NCBI RefSeq assembly: GCF_900110875.1
Contig: NZ_FOFM01000004.1
Coordinates: forward strand, 124,001 to 188,000
From: Pseudovibrio axinellae
GTDB taxonomy: Bacteria; Pseudomonadota; Alphaproteobacteria; Rhizobiales; Stappiaceae
Length of the DNA: 64,000 nucleotides
Direction of reading: 5' to 3'
In this document: one piece after another, positions 9,590 to 19,107 of the stretch
Layout: each line of letters begins with the position of its first letter
Position numbering within the stretch: position 1 is the stretch's first letter
The notes under the pieces: model-generated
Seen by the model: the letters and a program-made list of their open reading frames with translations, nothing else
What the model was told of the DNA's origin: nothing
The model's database searches: none
Program-made: the position numbers and the translations under genes

Positions 9590-9778
9590 TCTTGCCTCGG
9601 TCGGGTTAAACTATGCTGGAGCCTTCCCCAGCGTCTCCCAATAGAGTTGGGTGTGCATTTTTCAAGTTTCAAGCGGGGGTAGTACACTATTTTATGCCCC
9701 TAGCTTGGGAGGAGAGCGGAATCTATATTCATGCTGCGTGTCCAGAGCAACCTTCGGCGGTTGCTGAGCATCCCTTGC

Positions 9779-9804
9779 GTCCTGTGAATTTGCTTTCACA
9801 GGAC
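9779..9804 (-). terminator. Perfect inverted repeat after the threonine ammonia-lyase gene
   Basis: GTCCTGTGAA at 9779-9788 is the exact reverse complement of 9795-9804, with a six-base loop. It starts four bases after the ilvA stop codon on the minus strand. The following bases are not T-rich, so it may be an RNA-stabilising 3' hairpin rather than a complete intrinsic terminator. Confidence 0.55.
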
Positions 9805-9808
9805 GGGT

Positions 9809-11050
9809 TTAAAATCTCATCTCTCCAGAAGACAGGTGAGAGACGTGAATATCCCGCTTTTCCAACGCTACAATAATCTCATCGGCATGTTTGCTGTCGC
9901 GTGTTTCAATGGCGACGTCCAAAGTTGCGCCTTTGACCGAAACATCAAGAAAGAGCCGGTGATGGGAGACTTCCAAGATATTTCCGCCAAGCTCACCGAT
10001 CAGCGTTGATATTTCGCCGAGGATGCCGGGGTTATCAGGAATGGTGCACCGGATGTGAATGATGTTCCCAAGGCGGAGTAACTGACGCAACATAATGGAG
10101 GCCAGTAAGCGCGGGTTTATGTTTCCGCCGCAAAGAACAAGGCCTACTTTTTTGCCTGCAAAGCGCTCTGGGTGGGCGCAAATGGCAGCAAGGCCTGCCG
10201 CGCCTGCGCCTTCTGCAACGGTTTTTAGGCGTGTGAGGAAGACATTGATGGCTTCTTCTATCTGGCTTTCGGAGACCAGCAGGACGTCATTGACAAACTG
10301 TTTGCAGAGCTGCTGAGTAAGGGTGCCGGGCACCTTAACTGCGATCCCTTCTGCCAACGAGTTGCCGCCGCATTCCATTGACCGGCCACGAAGGGCTGCA
10401 TACATGGAGGGGTACAGGTCACTTTCAACACCGATAATTTCAATATCAGGTTTGATCGCTTTGGCTGCCACTGCCATGCCGGAGATCATACCGCCGCCGC
10501 CAACCGGGACGACCAAGGTGTCCAGATCAGGCTGTTCGCGCAACATTTCCAGAGCAATCGTGCCCTGACCGGCGATCACTTCCAGATCGTCAAAGGGGTG
10601 CACCCAGGTGTAGTTGTGCTCTTGGGCAAGCCGGTCGGCTTCATTTTTCGCGTCGTCGACGGTTTCGCCTGCGAGAATGACTTTGGCGCCAAAGGCTTTG
10701 GTTGCTTCGACCTTCACATACGGCGTGCCATTTGGCATGACGATGAGTGCGGGAATGCCAAGGCGCTGTGCATGAAGTGCCACTGCCTGGGCATGGTTTC
10801 CAGCAGACATGGCAATGACGCCGCGGCTCTTTTCTGTATCGCTCAGGTGAAGCAGTTTATTAAGGGCACCTCGCTCTTTGAACGCATTGGTGACCTGCAT
10901 GTTCTCGTATTTAACGAACACAGAGGCTCCGGTAGCAGCATCCAGTTGAATGGCAGGTAGGAACGGTGTTTTTAGCACCGCGCCCTTAATGTTGTTTGCA
11001 GCCTCTTCAATGTTTGAAAGGGTGAGAAGAGGTTGATCCACCTTTGGCAT
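9809..11050 (-). CDS. ilvA: Threonine ammonia-lyase (threonine dehydratase) with C-terminal ACT-like domain
   Basis: The enzyme uses PLP to deaminate threonine to 2-oxobutanoate, the first step of isoleucine synthesis, or works in threonine breakdown. In the 413-residue product the PLP lysine lies in TNAFKERGALN near residue 57, the phosphate-binding glycines in VGGGGMISG near 185, and the second PLP segment in VLCGGNINP. A C-terminal ACT-like regulatory domain (about 330-410) contains IPDNPGILGEISTLIGELGG. The length and single ACT-like domain fit the shorter TdcB/IlvA-type enzymes of alphaproteobacteria. hemB lies 31 bases upstream in the same direction, and a hairpin follows the stop. Confidence 0.9.
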   Translation of the reverse strand: MPKVDQPLLTLSNIEEAANNIKGAVLKTPFLPAIQLDAATGASVFVKYENMQVTNAFKERGALNKLLHLSDTEKSRGVIAMSAGNHAQAVALHAQRLGIPALIVMPNGTPYVKVEATKAFGAKVILAGETVDDAKNEADRLAQEHNYTWVHPFDDLEVIAGQGTIALEMLREQPDLDTLVVPVGGGGMISGMAVAAKAIKPDIEIIGVESDLYPSMYAALRGRSMECGGNSLAEGIAVKVPGTLTQQLCKQFVNDVLLVSESQIEEAINVFLTRLKTVAEGAGAAGLAAICAHPERFAGKKVGLVLCGGNINPRLLASIMLRQLLRLGNIIHIRCTIPDNPGILGEISTLIGELGGNILEVSHHRLFLDVSVKGATLDVAIETRDSKHADEIIVALEKRDIHVSHLSSGEMRF

Positions 11051-11081
11051 GTTTTTTCTCGCAGGTGTTTTGTGTTTGGCT

Positions 11082-12110
11082 TTATTTGCCGTTTAGCTTT
11101 TTCGCAATTTCAGGTGCAAAGTATGTTAAGACGCCATCTGCGCCTGCACGTTTGAATGCCATCATGCTTTCCATCATGGCTTTTTCTTTGTCCATCCAGC
11201 CATTTTGTGCCGCTGCGCAAATCATCGCATACTCGCCAGATACCTGGTAGGCGTAGGTCGGTGCGAGGAAGGTTTCTTTGATGCGATGCAAGATATCAAG
11301 GTATGGCATTCCCGGCTTCACCATGATCATGTCAGCGCCTTCTTCCAGATCCAGCTCGGCCTCTTTGAGTGCCTCATCCGTGTTGCCCGGGTCCATCTGG
11401 TAGGTGCGCTTGTCACCTTTCAGGTTTGCGTTTGAGCCAACAGCGTCGCGGAACGGGCCGTAAAAGGCAGAGGCATATTTTGCAGAATAAGCCATAATCT
11501 GAAGGTCGTCGTAGCTGTTATTATCCAGCGCGTTGCGAATTGCGCCAATGCGACCGTCCATCATGTCGGACGGGGCGATAATGTCAGAGCCTGCATCGGC
11601 CTGAATAAGAGACTGACGGCAAAGCTGATCGACGGTTTCATCGTTGACGATTTTGTCACCGACCATCAGTCCGTCATGCCCGTGGGAAGTGTAAGGATCA
11701 AGGGCGACGTCTGTCATCAGGCCAACAGGAAAGCCTTCAGCTTTGATCGCACGTAGGGCGCGGCAGGTCAGATTGTCTTCGTTCAGCGCTTCGCTCCCCA
11801 TTTCGTCCCGAAGGTCGGGGTCTGTATTGGGGAACAGGGCGATGACCGGAATGCCTAGCTCGGCTGCCTGCTCGGCGGCGCGCACGGCTCTATCGACTGA
11901 GAAGCGCTCAACGCCTGGCATGGATGTTACCGGATCGGATTTATTTTCGCCGTCAATCAGAAAAATCGGCCAGATCAGGTCGTTAATGGTGAATGTGTTT
12001 TCACGGATCAAACGGCGAGACCAGTCGCTTGAGCGGTTGCGGCGCATGCGGCGACCGTTCAAAATCGGGTTCATATCGATGGAGGAATGCGATTTATTGG
12101 CAAACGACAT
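11082..12110 (-). CDS. hemB: Delta-aminolevulinic acid dehydratase (porphobilinogen synthase)
   Basis: HemB joins two molecules of 5-aminolevulinate into porphobilinogen in heme synthesis. The 342-residue product has the family length. The two active-site lysines lie in YSAKYASAFYGPFRDA and DMIMVKPGMPYLDI. Where animal-type enzymes have a Cys-rich zinc site, this one has DVALDPYTSHGHDG with Asp residues, as in the magnesium-dependent forms of alphaproteobacteria. It is the first gene of a minus-strand run to ilvA. The divergent region upstream (about 480 bases) separates it from the valine-degradation genes. Confidence 0.95.
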   Translation of the reverse strand: MSFANKSHSSIDMNPILNGRRMRRNRSSDWSRRLIRENTFTINDLIWPIFLIDGENKSDPVTSMPGVERFSVDRAVRAAEQAAELGIPVIALFPNTDPDLRDEMGSEALNEDNLTCRALRAIKAEGFPVGLMTDVALDPYTSHGHDGLMVGDKIVNDETVDQLCRQSLIQADAGSDIIAPSDMMDGRIGAIRNALDNNSYDDLQIMAYSAKYASAFYGPFRDAVGSNANLKGDKRTYQMDPGNTDEALKEAELDLEEGADMIMVKPGMPYLDILHRIKETFLAPTYAYQVSGEYAMICAAAQNGWMDKEKAMMESMMAFKRAGADGVLTYFAPEIAKKLNGK

Positions 12111-12589
12111 GGTAACTCACTTGAATGACTGGTTGTTTGGCGCCGGGACTTTCTAACGCTCTGACTTAATTAGAACTACTAGGACATTTGATGTCAGATA
12201 GCACGGTGTGGTGGCTTGATAAAACTCAATTTCTTTATGTGTTCCATAGCTTCTTCAAAATTGCAGAGGGTTTTTAGGTTTTGTAGGCGAGTTTTTGGTG
12301 GATGGTGCTTTTATCCCCTCCGCACTTTCTTGTCGCAGCGGGAATAAGGTGAGAATCACTGCCACTTGTCAGACTGACCTTAGGTTTGCGTGGTTTTGTG
12401 CGTTGGTTTGAAAGGAAACGGTGCCGCGAACGTTGTTGTGTACTGTGTGCTGTTTGCTCTGAGTAATTGGTCTTATCTTGGTCTTTTCGAGAATTGACGC
12501 AGTTTTGGCGCGAAGGTACCGATTGACGCAACTACTTCAACACTGGGGCTTGCAGTTGCGGGAGGCTGTGAGCTGAGAGGACGGATTCC
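12111..12589. promoter_or_regulatory. Divergent intergenic region between hemB and the acyl-CoA dehydrogenase gene
   Basis: This stretch of 479 bases contains no convincing gene on either strand. It must hold the hemB promoter (minus) and the promoter of the valine-degradation genes (plus). A segment near 12345-12395 resembles part of a cobalamin riboswitch by eye but does not fold like one (see rejected items). Confidence 0.4.
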
Positions 12590-13729
12590 ATGGAATTTGA
12601 ACTGAACGAAGATCAACGTGCATTTGTCGATATGGCTGCTGGTTTCGCTCAAGAGGAGATGGCGCCGTTTGCAGCTGAGTGGGATGCTAACTCTCACTTT
12701 CCGCTTGATGTGCTTCGTAAGGCTGCGGCTCTCGGGCTGGGCGGGCTTTATGTTCGCGAAGATGTGGGCGGTTCTGCGTTGGGGCGTTTGGACGGGGCGT
12801 TGATTTTTGAGGAACTGTCCAAAGGGTGTGTGTCTACCTCCGCGTTTCTTTCCATTCACAATATGGCGGCTGGCATGTTGGACCGGTATGGGTCTGATGC
12901 ATTGCGGCAGAAGTTTTTGCCTGATCTGTGCACTATGGAAAAGGTTGCAAGTTATTGTCTGACTGAGCCGGGCGCGGGCTCTGATGCGGCATCGCTGCGG
13001 ACGCGGGCTGTGCGGGACGGGGACCACTATGTCCTGAATGGCTCTAAAGCCTTTATTTCTGGAGGCGGCGTTTCTGACATTTACGTGTGCATGGTGCGTA
13101 CAGGAGAGGAAGGTCCAAAGGGGATTTCCTGCATTGTGGTTGAAAAGGACACTCCCGGGCTTTCATTTGGGGCAAACGAGCACAAACTTGGGTGGTGCAG
13201 TCAGCCAACAGCGCAGGTCAACTTTGAAGATTGCCGTGTACCGCTGGAAAATCTGGTTGGTCAGGAAGGGCAGGGCTTTTCCTTTGCTATGGCCGGGCTT
13301 GATGGCGGGCGATTGAATATTGGGGCTTGTTCTCTTGGGGGCGCGCAGTTCTGTTTGGAGCGGGCCTTGCAGTATATGGACGAGCGCAAACAGTTTGGGC
13401 GCCCGCTGGCGCAGTTTCAGGCCTTGCAGTTTAAGATTGCGGACATGGCAACGGAGCTGGAGGCCGCTCGTTTGTTGCTGCATAAAGCAGCTTACCTGCT
13501 TGATAAGAAAGACCCACAAGCGACACGGATGGCTGCAATGGCCAAACGACTTGCCACTGACACAGGCTTTAAGGTGGTCAATGAGGCACTGCAGATCCAT
13601 GGCGGCTATGGGTACTTGAAGGATTACCCGCTGGAGCGCCACTTGCGTGATTTGCGCGTTCACCAAATCTTGGAAGGCACCAATGAAATTATGCGCGTTA
13701 TTGTGGCGCGCGAGCTTATGAAGGCATGA
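12590..13729 (+). CDS. Acyl-CoA dehydrogenase, probably isobutyryl-CoA dehydrogenase
   Basis: This FAD enzyme oxidises short branched acyl-CoA; the neighbours make isobutyryl-CoA of the valine pathway the likely substrate. The 379-residue protein shows the standard three-domain fold. [15 protein letters not shown] near residue 125 is the flavin/substrate signature. [20 protein letters not shown] lies near 265, and the catalytic Glu is in [15 protein letters not shown] close to the C-terminus, the place used by short- and branched-chain members. The next genes encode the hydrolase and dehydrogenase that handle later steps of valine breakdown. The ATG at 12590 follows GAGAGG. Confidence 0.9.
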   Translation: MEFELNEDQRAFVDMAAGFAQEEMAPFAAEWDANSHFPLDVLRKAAALGLGGLYVREDVGGSALGRLDGALIFEELSKGCVSTSAFLSIHNMAAGMLDRYGSDALRQKFLPDLCTMEKVASYCLTEPGAGSDAASLRTRAVRDGDHYVLNGSKAFISGGGVSDIYVCMVRTGEEGPKGISCIVVEKDTPGLSFGANEHKLGWCSQPTAQVNFEDCRVPLENLVGQEGQGFSFAMAGLDGGRLNIGACSLGGAQFCLERALQYMDERKQFGRPLAQFQALQFKIADMATELEAARLLLHKAAYLLDKKDPQATRMAAMAKRLATDTGFKVVNEALQIHGGYGYLKDYPLERHLRDLRVHQILEGTNEIMRVIVARELMKA

Positions 13730-13894
13730 GTTGAATACCGCTCGCGCCGATTGCCTTAACTGGAGGTGCTGAAGGCTCTTTAAGTTTTTGTATTGGTGCG
13801 TATTCTTGGTTTAAGGCCGGTATCAGTCTTATGGATTGTGCAACGTGCGAAGAACCGGCGCACTGCGCAACAGGACTATGTGGAGGAAAGTTTG

Positions 13895-14941
13895 TTGGAA
13901 GTTACTGATGTTCTCTTTGAGGAGAAGGGCCACGCTGGTCTTATCATTCTCAATCGCCCGAAAGCGCTTAATGCCTTAACGCATGAAATTGTTGTTGCGA
14001 TGCACCGGCAATTGGAGCACTGGCTGGATAATGATCGAGTCAAGCACATCCTCATTAAGAGCAACAGCGAAAAGGCTTTTTGTGCGGGCGGGGATATCCG
14101 TCAGGTCGCCGAAAACGGGCCAGACAAGATTGACGAGAGCCTTCCGTTCTTCGCTGATGAATACCGGCTTAATGCATATATGGAGAGTTATCCCAAGCCA
14201 TTGATTGCGTTGATTGATGGTATTGTGATGGGCGGAGGTGTCGGTATTTCTGTGCATGGTGCGTACCGGGTGGGCAGCGAAAAGACGCTGTTTGCCATGC
14301 CAGAGACTGCGATCGGTTTCTTCCCTGATGTGGGCGGCAGTCACTTCTTGCCAAAACTGGCAAAGCACACTGGAATGTACTGCGCGATGACGGGGGAGCG
14401 TCTTAAGCAGGCGGATTGTTACTCCGCCGGTATCTTAACGCATGCCGTTCATTCAAAAGATATGGCAGGTCTGGAGGAGGCGCTGTGTGCCACTGAGGAC
14501 GTGAACCCTGTATTGGCGCGCTATGCGTTTGATCCGGGTCCTGCGCCGCTGGATGCTAAGGCGGATGTGGTGGATGCGTGTTTTGGTGCGCAAAGTACCT
14601 TGGAAGTCATTGATCGTTTGCAAAAACTGCTTGGCACCGAACATGATGAATTTGCCTCAGGTGCGTTGGAGACGATCAAGAAGCGGTCTCCGCTCAGCAT
14701 GGAGGTGGCTTTTCAGCAGGTGCGGCGCGGTGCTGGGCTTTCCATGAAAGAGTGCATGGTGATGGAGCATCGCATTGTCTCTCAGATTTTGCTGGGTAAA
14801 GATTTCTATGAGGGCGTGCGAGCTGTGATTATCGATAAGGATCATACACCTAATTGGCAACATTCCAGCCTAAGCGAAATAAAAACAGTTGATGTAGAGG
14901 CCCATTTTATGCCACCGAAGGGGGGCGACCTCGTATTCTAA
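13895..14941 (+). CDS. 3-hydroxyisobutyryl-CoA hydrolase (enoyl-CoA hydratase fold)
   Basis: This crotonase-fold enzyme releases CoA from 3-hydroxyisobutyryl-CoA in valine degradation. AFCAGGDIRQVAE and GIVMGGGVGISVHG form the CoA-binding and oxyanion sites, and PETAIGFFPDVGGSHFL carries the catalytic Glu/Asp of the HIBCH group. The open frame continues about 100 bases upstream without an ATG. GGAGG at 13882-13886 points to a TTG start at 13895 (or 13892), giving 348 residues, the normal HIBCH length. It lies between the acyl-CoA dehydrogenase gene and a small membrane-protein gene. Function is supported by both motif and pathway context. Confidence 0.88.
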   Translation: MEVTDVLFEEKGHAGLIILNRPKALNALTHEIVVAMHRQLEHWLDNDRVKHILIKSNSEKAFCAGGDIRQVAENGPDKIDESLPFFADEYRLNAYMESYPKPLIALIDGIVMGGGVGISVHGAYRVGSEKTLFAMPETAIGFFPDVGGSHFLPKLAKHTGMYCAMTGERLKQADCYSAGILTHAVHSKDMAGLEEALCATEDVNPVLARYAFDPGPAPLDAKADVVDACFGAQSTLEVIDRLQKLLGTEHDEFASGALETIKKRSPLSMEVAFQQVRRGAGLSMKECMVMEHRIVSQILLGKDFYEGVRAVIIDKDHTPNWQHSSLSEIKTVDVEAHFMPPKGGDLVF

Positions 14942-15000
14942 TCGAGGTGTAGGACCTGCTGGCGTTGGTTGAGGTAGATGTGCAAAGTGGAGCTTTAGGT

Positions 15001-15411
15001 ATGCCTGGCGTTTTTGTTGAACTGATGAAGAGGGTGCCCTCATTTCAGTTTTTGCTACATGCGTATATCCGGCTACTTGCTGTCTTGATGTTGTTTGCAG
15101 GGCTTAATTACTGGAGCGTCATTCTTGGTGCGAGCCTGATTGACGGTTTCCTGTTTGAGAATGTTGGCATTCAAGTTCAGTCGACTGTCGTCTGCTTTGC
15201 CATTCTTGACCTTGTGACAGCAATCGGCCTTTGGCTTCTCTCCAGCTGGGGAACGGTGATGTGGCTGTTTCGCTCTCTTGCGCAGGTGGTTATGTACTCC
15301 GTATTTCCGATGGTTTTTGGACGTAGCCCGGGTGAGGTCGTATTCTACATCAGTGCAATCGCGCTTTACCTCGTATTGCTCTATCTTGCCGAACGAGAGG
15401 AACGAGCCTGA
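15001..15411 (+). CDS. DUF6163-like small membrane protein
   Basis: The 136-residue product has four hydrophobic helices at about 18-40, 50-75, 80-105 and 112-130. It resembles the DUF6163 proteins found near ldtR genes in rhizobia; that name is from memory of gene neighbourhoods and is not tested. The ATG at 15001 is chosen because GGAG lies nine bases upstream, whereas the longer frame would need a TTG. The gene lies between valine-degradation genes, and a hairpin follows its stop. No function can be assigned. Confidence 0.65.
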   Translation: MPGVFVELMKRVPSFQFLLHAYIRLLAVLMLFAGLNYWSVILGASLIDGFLFENVGIQVQSTVVCFAILDLVTAIGLWLLSSWGTVMWLFRSLAQVVMYSVFPMVFGRSPGEVVFYISAIALYLVLLYLAEREERA

Positions 15412-15433
15412 CTGACGCGAAAAGTTGCGTCAG
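15412..15433 (+). terminator. Short hairpin after the small membrane-protein gene
   Basis: CTGACGC at 15412-15418 pairs with GCGTCAG at 15427-15433. There is no T run behind it, so termination is uncertain. Confidence 0.35.
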
Positions 15434-15570
15434 CTTAGTAACTCGTTGAAATCTAAGGTTGTAGAAACAGTCGTTCACATGGAATTGATATGAGCGTGCC
15501 AGGGTCATCAGCTTCAGGCAAGTTTTGAATGTTCAAAATCCAAATGGACGACGATTTTCAGGAGGTTGCA

Positions 15571-16473
15571 ATGGGAGAAACTGTTCTTCGCGTTGCTTTT
15601 GTCGGCCTCGGCAATATGGGCGGTCCTATGGCTGCAAATCTTGTCAAAGCCGGTCATGAAGTCGTCGGTGTAGATTTGTCTGAGGAGGCACGTGCTGCGT
15701 TTCAAGCTGTTGGTGGGCAAGTTGCCACATCAGCTGTGGAAGCCGTGCGGGAAGCTCAGGCCGTTGTTACGATGCTGCCAGCAGGAAAGCATGTTCGATC
15801 TGTTTATACGGGCGAGGGCGGAATTCTTGCGCATGCACCCAAAGGTACGTTGTTTATCGATAGTTCCACTATCGATGTTGACTGCAGCCGAGAGGTGGCA
15901 AAAGCAGCGAGTGATGCCGGTATGGACATGGTCGATGCTCCGGTTTCTGGCGGTATTGTTGGTGCCGCGAATGGCACATTGACCTTTATGGTTGGTGGGC
16001 CTGAAGGTGCATTTGAGCGGGCAAAATCGCTTTTGGATATTATGGGGGCCTCAATTGTTCACGCAGGTGAGGCAGGCGCTGGGCAGGCGGCAAAGATATG
16101 CAATAATATGTTGCTAGGTATTTCGATGATCGGTACCTGCGAGGCATTTGTTTTGGCTGAAAAGCTGGGTCTTGACCCACAAAAGCTCTATGACATTTCC
16201 TCTAAGTCCTCAGGTCAATGTTGGTCTTTGACCAGTTATTGTCCGATTCCCGGACCGGTCCCGACATCGCCAGCAAATAATGACTATACGCCAGGTTTCG
16301 CTGCGCCGATGATGCTCAAAGATTTATTGCTGGCTGAAGAAGCTGCAGATTCGAGTGGAGCCAACACGCCTATGGGTGAAAAAGCGGCTAGGCTCTATGA
16401 GGAATACTGTAACAATGGCGGGGAAAACGTCGACTTCTCTGGTATAATCCACTTGCTTCGAAAGTCAGGGTAA
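15571..16473 (+). CDS. mmsB: 3-hydroxyisobutyrate dehydrogenase
   Basis: The enzyme oxidises 3-hydroxyisobutyrate to methylmalonate semialdehyde with NAD+, a late step of valine degradation. The 300-residue protein starts with the Rossmann motif FVGLGNMGGPMAANLVKAG. The substrate segment DAPVSGGIVGAANGTLTFM lies near residue 120, and the catalytic Lys in GQAAKICNNMLLG near 170. DYTPGFAAPMMLKDLLLA is the usual C-terminal block of true 3-HIB dehydrogenases. The start at 15571 has AGGAGG five bases upstream; the longer frame from 15529 lacks this. It completes the pathway set begun at 12590. Confidence 0.93.
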   Translation: MGETVLRVAFVGLGNMGGPMAANLVKAGHEVVGVDLSEEARAAFQAVGGQVATSAVEAVREAQAVVTMLPAGKHVRSVYTGEGGILAHAPKGTLFIDSSTIDVDCSREVAKAASDAGMDMVDAPVSGGIVGAANGTLTFMVGGPEGAFERAKSLLDIMGASIVHAGEAGAGQAAKICNNMLLGISMIGTCEAFVLAEKLGLDPQKLYDISSKSSGQCWSLTSYCPIPGPVPTSPANNDYTPGFAAPMMLKDLLLAEEAADSSGANTPMGEKAARLYEEYCNNGGENVDFSGIIHLLRKSG

Positions 16474-16628
16474 ACAGAGGGTTAACGGAAAGCTCTACAC
16501 GCTTGCTAGTAGTTAAGAAATAATTCATCGTGTCTCTTAAGCGGTTCTTAGAAGCGGTCGCGTAAATTTGCTTCAAGTGCTGATAAAAATACGAACGCAC
16601 GAAAAATATGGACATGAGGCGCAACCAG

Positions 16629-17138
16629 ATGATCAATACAAACAGGGCCGTTGAGGTCGTGGCGCAAGAAGAAACGGTAGGGCTCAAGCCCGCCTACCTT
16701 GAGGCACTGACGCTCATCGAGCGTTTGCATCGCCGACTCCTTGACGTCATTAAAGATGAGTTTGACCGGATGGGTCGTTCTGATGTGAACAGTGTGCAGG
16801 CACTGCTTCTGTTTAACATTGGCGACGCCGAGTTGACAGCAGGCGAGCTTCGAACTCGCGGTTATTATCTTGGTTCGAACGTTTCTTATAATCTGAAGAA
16901 ACTGGTCGAAACCGGATACATCAATCATGAACGTTCTCAGATGGATCGTCGCTCCGTGCGTGTGAGCCTGACGGATAAAGGGCGTGAAATCGCTCAGATT
17001 GTTGACGACCTTTACAGTCGGCACATTCTTTCTGTTGAACAGGTTGGTGAACTTTCCACTGAGAGTTTTGAGGAGCTGAACCGGTCCCTGCGTCGTCTGG
17101 AGCGCTTCTGGACAGATCAAATCCTCTATCGCCTCTGA
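16629..17138 (+). CDS. ldtR: MarR-family transcriptional regulator LdtR
   Basis: The protein is a winged-helix MarR-type regulator close to LdtR, described in Liberibacter and Sinorhizobium as an activator of an L,D-transpeptidase gene and of stress tolerance. The core LTLIERLHRRLLDVIKDEF and the recognition region GYYLGSNVSYNLKKLVETGY are typical. The wing contains RSQMDRRSVRVSLTDKG. GAGG at 16616-16619 favours the ATG at 16629, though 16608 in the same frame is possible. A strong terminator follows, and the next gene is the L,D-transpeptidase, the expected target. Known LdtR proteins bind small phenolic ligands; that is not visible here. Confidence 0.85.
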   Translation: MINTNRAVEVVAQEETVGLKPAYLEALTLIERLHRRLLDVIKDEFDRMGRSDVNSVQALLLFNIGDAELTAGELRTRGYYLGSNVSYNLKKLVETGYINHERSQMDRRSVRVSLTDKGREIAQIVDDLYSRHILSVEQVGELSTESFEELNRSLRRLERFWTDQILYRL

Positions 17139-17164
17139 TATTCTGGGCGAAACTAGACCTTCCA

Positions 17165-17199
17165 AAAAACACCGCTCCCTCGTCGGGAGCGGTGTTTTT
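17165..17199 (+). terminator. Strong rho-independent terminator after ldtR
   Basis: ACACCGCTCCC (17169-17179) pairs with GGGAGCGGTGT, with a five-base loop, flanked by A residues on the left and TTTTT on the right. It can work in both directions. Confidence 0.92.
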
Positions 17200-17601
17200 G
17201 TATGTGCGCAGTCGTGGCCAGTCCCACGTAAGGTGTTTGTGAATAACTCTGCCCGTTTGTTGCTTTCTTGCACTAGGTCAGAGGGAAGGCGTTTTGTTAC
17301 GTTACCTTTTTTCTGGCTGGGGTATATAGCCATTAAACGGACACATTAAGTGAGGAAGACAGCCGTTCACTTTTCGGGCTTAAAATTTCCGTTGGTTAAT
17401 ATACATGAGAGAGTTTCTTGTCTGCCGTGTGCAGGATGCAGGGCACTTTCATTAAATTTCCAGCAGAAGTTCCTCCATTAGATTTGGCAGAAGTATTGCG
17501 AGTTTGCGCAGATAATGTCATTTAAACTGCAGTGTTAAAGCTCTGTTAACTAAGTTTGCATGGAATCTTACCGGGCGACTGATTGCTAGGAGAATTTATT
17601 C
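17200..17601 (+). promoter_or_regulatory. Upstream region of the L,D-transpeptidase gene
   Basis: About 400 bases without a gene separate the ldtR terminator from the transpeptidase start. Near the 3' end GTTAA at 17534-17538 and TTAAC at 17546-17550 form an inverted repeat with a seven-base gap, 52 bases before the start codon. A GTTAAC also lies between mmsB and ldtR. These are candidates for LdtR binding; this is inference only. Confidence 0.35.
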
Positions 17602-18948
17602 GTGTTGGCACCTCTTTTGAACCGCAGCAAAGTTGGTCTTGCTCTTGTGGTGAGTACGGGCCTTTCTGCAGGTATGATGTCTGCACAGGCGCAGGTTCAG
17701 GTTCCTGAATTGCTTTCCTATAGTGGGAAGACCCAGCAAGCTGCCAGTCAGTCTGCGCCCATTGTCCCTGAGCAGCGCGTTGTCGTGCAGGGAACGGAGT
17801 GGGAGGACACTTTCGATGAAGGTGTTTCCTCTTTGGAGCAAATCGATTTCGTAGCGCCGATCATCTCAGAGCAAACCAGCCAATATATGATCGATGCGAT
17901 TCTCGATTATGAGCGCATCGCGCTCAATGGTGGTTGGCCTGAGGTTTCCACTAAGAAGATTTTGCGCATTGGTATGCGTGCGCCAGCGATTGTAGCGCTG
18001 CGCCAGCGGTTGATTGCTTCTGGAGATATGGCTCAACATGCGGGCGTTTCAGATGTCTTTGACAGCTATGTTGATTCTGCTGTTCGTCGGTTTCAGTTGC
18101 GCCATGGTCTGACACCAGATGGTGTTGTTGGCCGGTCAACCGTGATCGCGATGAACGTGACTGTCGATGTGCGTTTGCAGCAATTGCGAACCAATCTTGA
18201 GCGCGTTTCTGATTTGGCTAAGGATGTTACAGACACCTATGTGAATGTGAATATTCCAGCTGCGCGCATTGAAGTTGTTGAAAATGGTCGTGTGCGGTCT
18301 CGCCATACCGCAGTTGTGGGCAAGAAGGATCGTCAATCACCGATCTTGAGTTCAACGATTTATGAAGTGAATTTCAATCCTTACTGGACTGTTCCCGTCA
18401 GCATTATTCGGAAAGATCTGATTCCGAAGATGCAGAAGGATCCAGAGTATCTGTCCAAAAATAACATCCATATCTACGACTGGTATGGCAAAGAAAAGCA
18501 ATGGCAGGAGATTGACTGGAATACAGATGAGGCCACCCAGTACCGGTTCACACAGGATCCGGGCGATGGAAACTCCATGGGCAGCATCCGTATCAACTTC
18601 AACAATACCCATCAGGTTTACTTGCATGATACGCCAGAACAGTCTTTGTTCGGCGAAGGGTACCGGTTCCATTCCTCTGGTTGTGTGCGTGTTCAAAACG
18701 TGCGTGAGCTTGTCTCTTGGCTGTTGGGCTCTACGACACCTGAGTGGACGAGAAGCCGTGTAGATAGCGCCATTAACTCCGGTGAGCGGCTGGATGTTAA
18801 GATGAAAAGCCGTATCCCGTTGCATATGTCCTATGTCACAGCTTGGGCGCTGAGTGACGGCATGGTCCATTTCCGCGATGATATCTACGACAAGGACGGT
18901 CTGTATCAAGCCAGTGCTGATCCAACGGCTCAGGCCACGCTGCGTTAA
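17602..18948 (+). CDS. Periplasmic L,D-transpeptidase (YkuD domain, YcbB-type)
   Basis: The enzyme makes 3-3 cross-links in peptidoglycan or attaches proteins to it. The 448-residue product has a signal peptide (residues 1-31, ending in SAQA). A peptidoglycan-binding domain follows near 115-185 with FQLRHGLTPDGVVGRSTV. The YkuD catalytic domain at about 205-375 carries the active-site motif FHSSGCVRVQNV, with the nucleophilic Cys, and an upstream HDTPEQSLF. This spacing is that of the YcbB/LdtD group. The start is a GTG at 17602 with AGGAG nine bases before it. It lies downstream of ldtR, its probable regulator. Confidence 0.9.
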   Translation: MLAPLLNRSKVGLALVVSTGLSAGMMSAQAQVQVPELLSYSGKTQQAASQSAPIVPEQRVVVQGTEWEDTFDEGVSSLEQIDFVAPIISEQTSQYMIDAILDYERIALNGGWPEVSTKKILRIGMRAPAIVALRQRLIASGDMAQHAGVSDVFDSYVDSAVRRFQLRHGLTPDGVVGRSTVIAMNVTVDVRLQQLRTNLERVSDLAKDVTDTYVNVNIPAARIEVVENGRVRSRHTAVVGKKDRQSPILSSTIYEVNFNPYWTVPVSIIRKDLIPKMQKDPEYLSKNNIHIYDWYGKEKQWQEIDWNTDEATQYRFTQDPGDGNSMGSIRINFNNTHQVYLHDTPEQSLFGEGYRFHSSGCVRVQNVRELVSWLLGSTTPEWTRSRVDSAINSGERLDVKMKSRIPLHMSYVTAWALSDGMVHFRDDIYDKDGLYQASADPTAQATLR

Positions 18949-18973
18949 ATCTCAGTAGATTTAAAACTTTGAG

Positions 18974-19007
18974 GGCGTTTGTGATGTGATGTCATGAACG
19001 CCTTTTT
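18974..19007 (+). terminator. Terminator after the L,D-transpeptidase gene
   Basis: GGCGTT at 18974-18979 pairs with AACGCC at 18997-19002 and is followed by five T residues. The loop is long (17 bases). Confidence 0.65.
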
Positions 19008-19107
19008 CTTTGGGAAAGTCAGGCCAGGCGATGATGCGCAGACCCTGCGGAGCTGTTAAATAAACGGCATAAATTACGAATCTGTGAGATGCAGAGTGAG
19101 GAGCTGT

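Noticed and set aside
12345-12395. Stretch with GGGAA, GGTGAGAATC and GCCACTTGT resembling a cobalamin riboswitch core
   Set aside because: The pairing required around GGTG/AATCC is absent (it forms GTGA/TCAC instead), the B12 box is incomplete, and no cobalamin-related gene follows.
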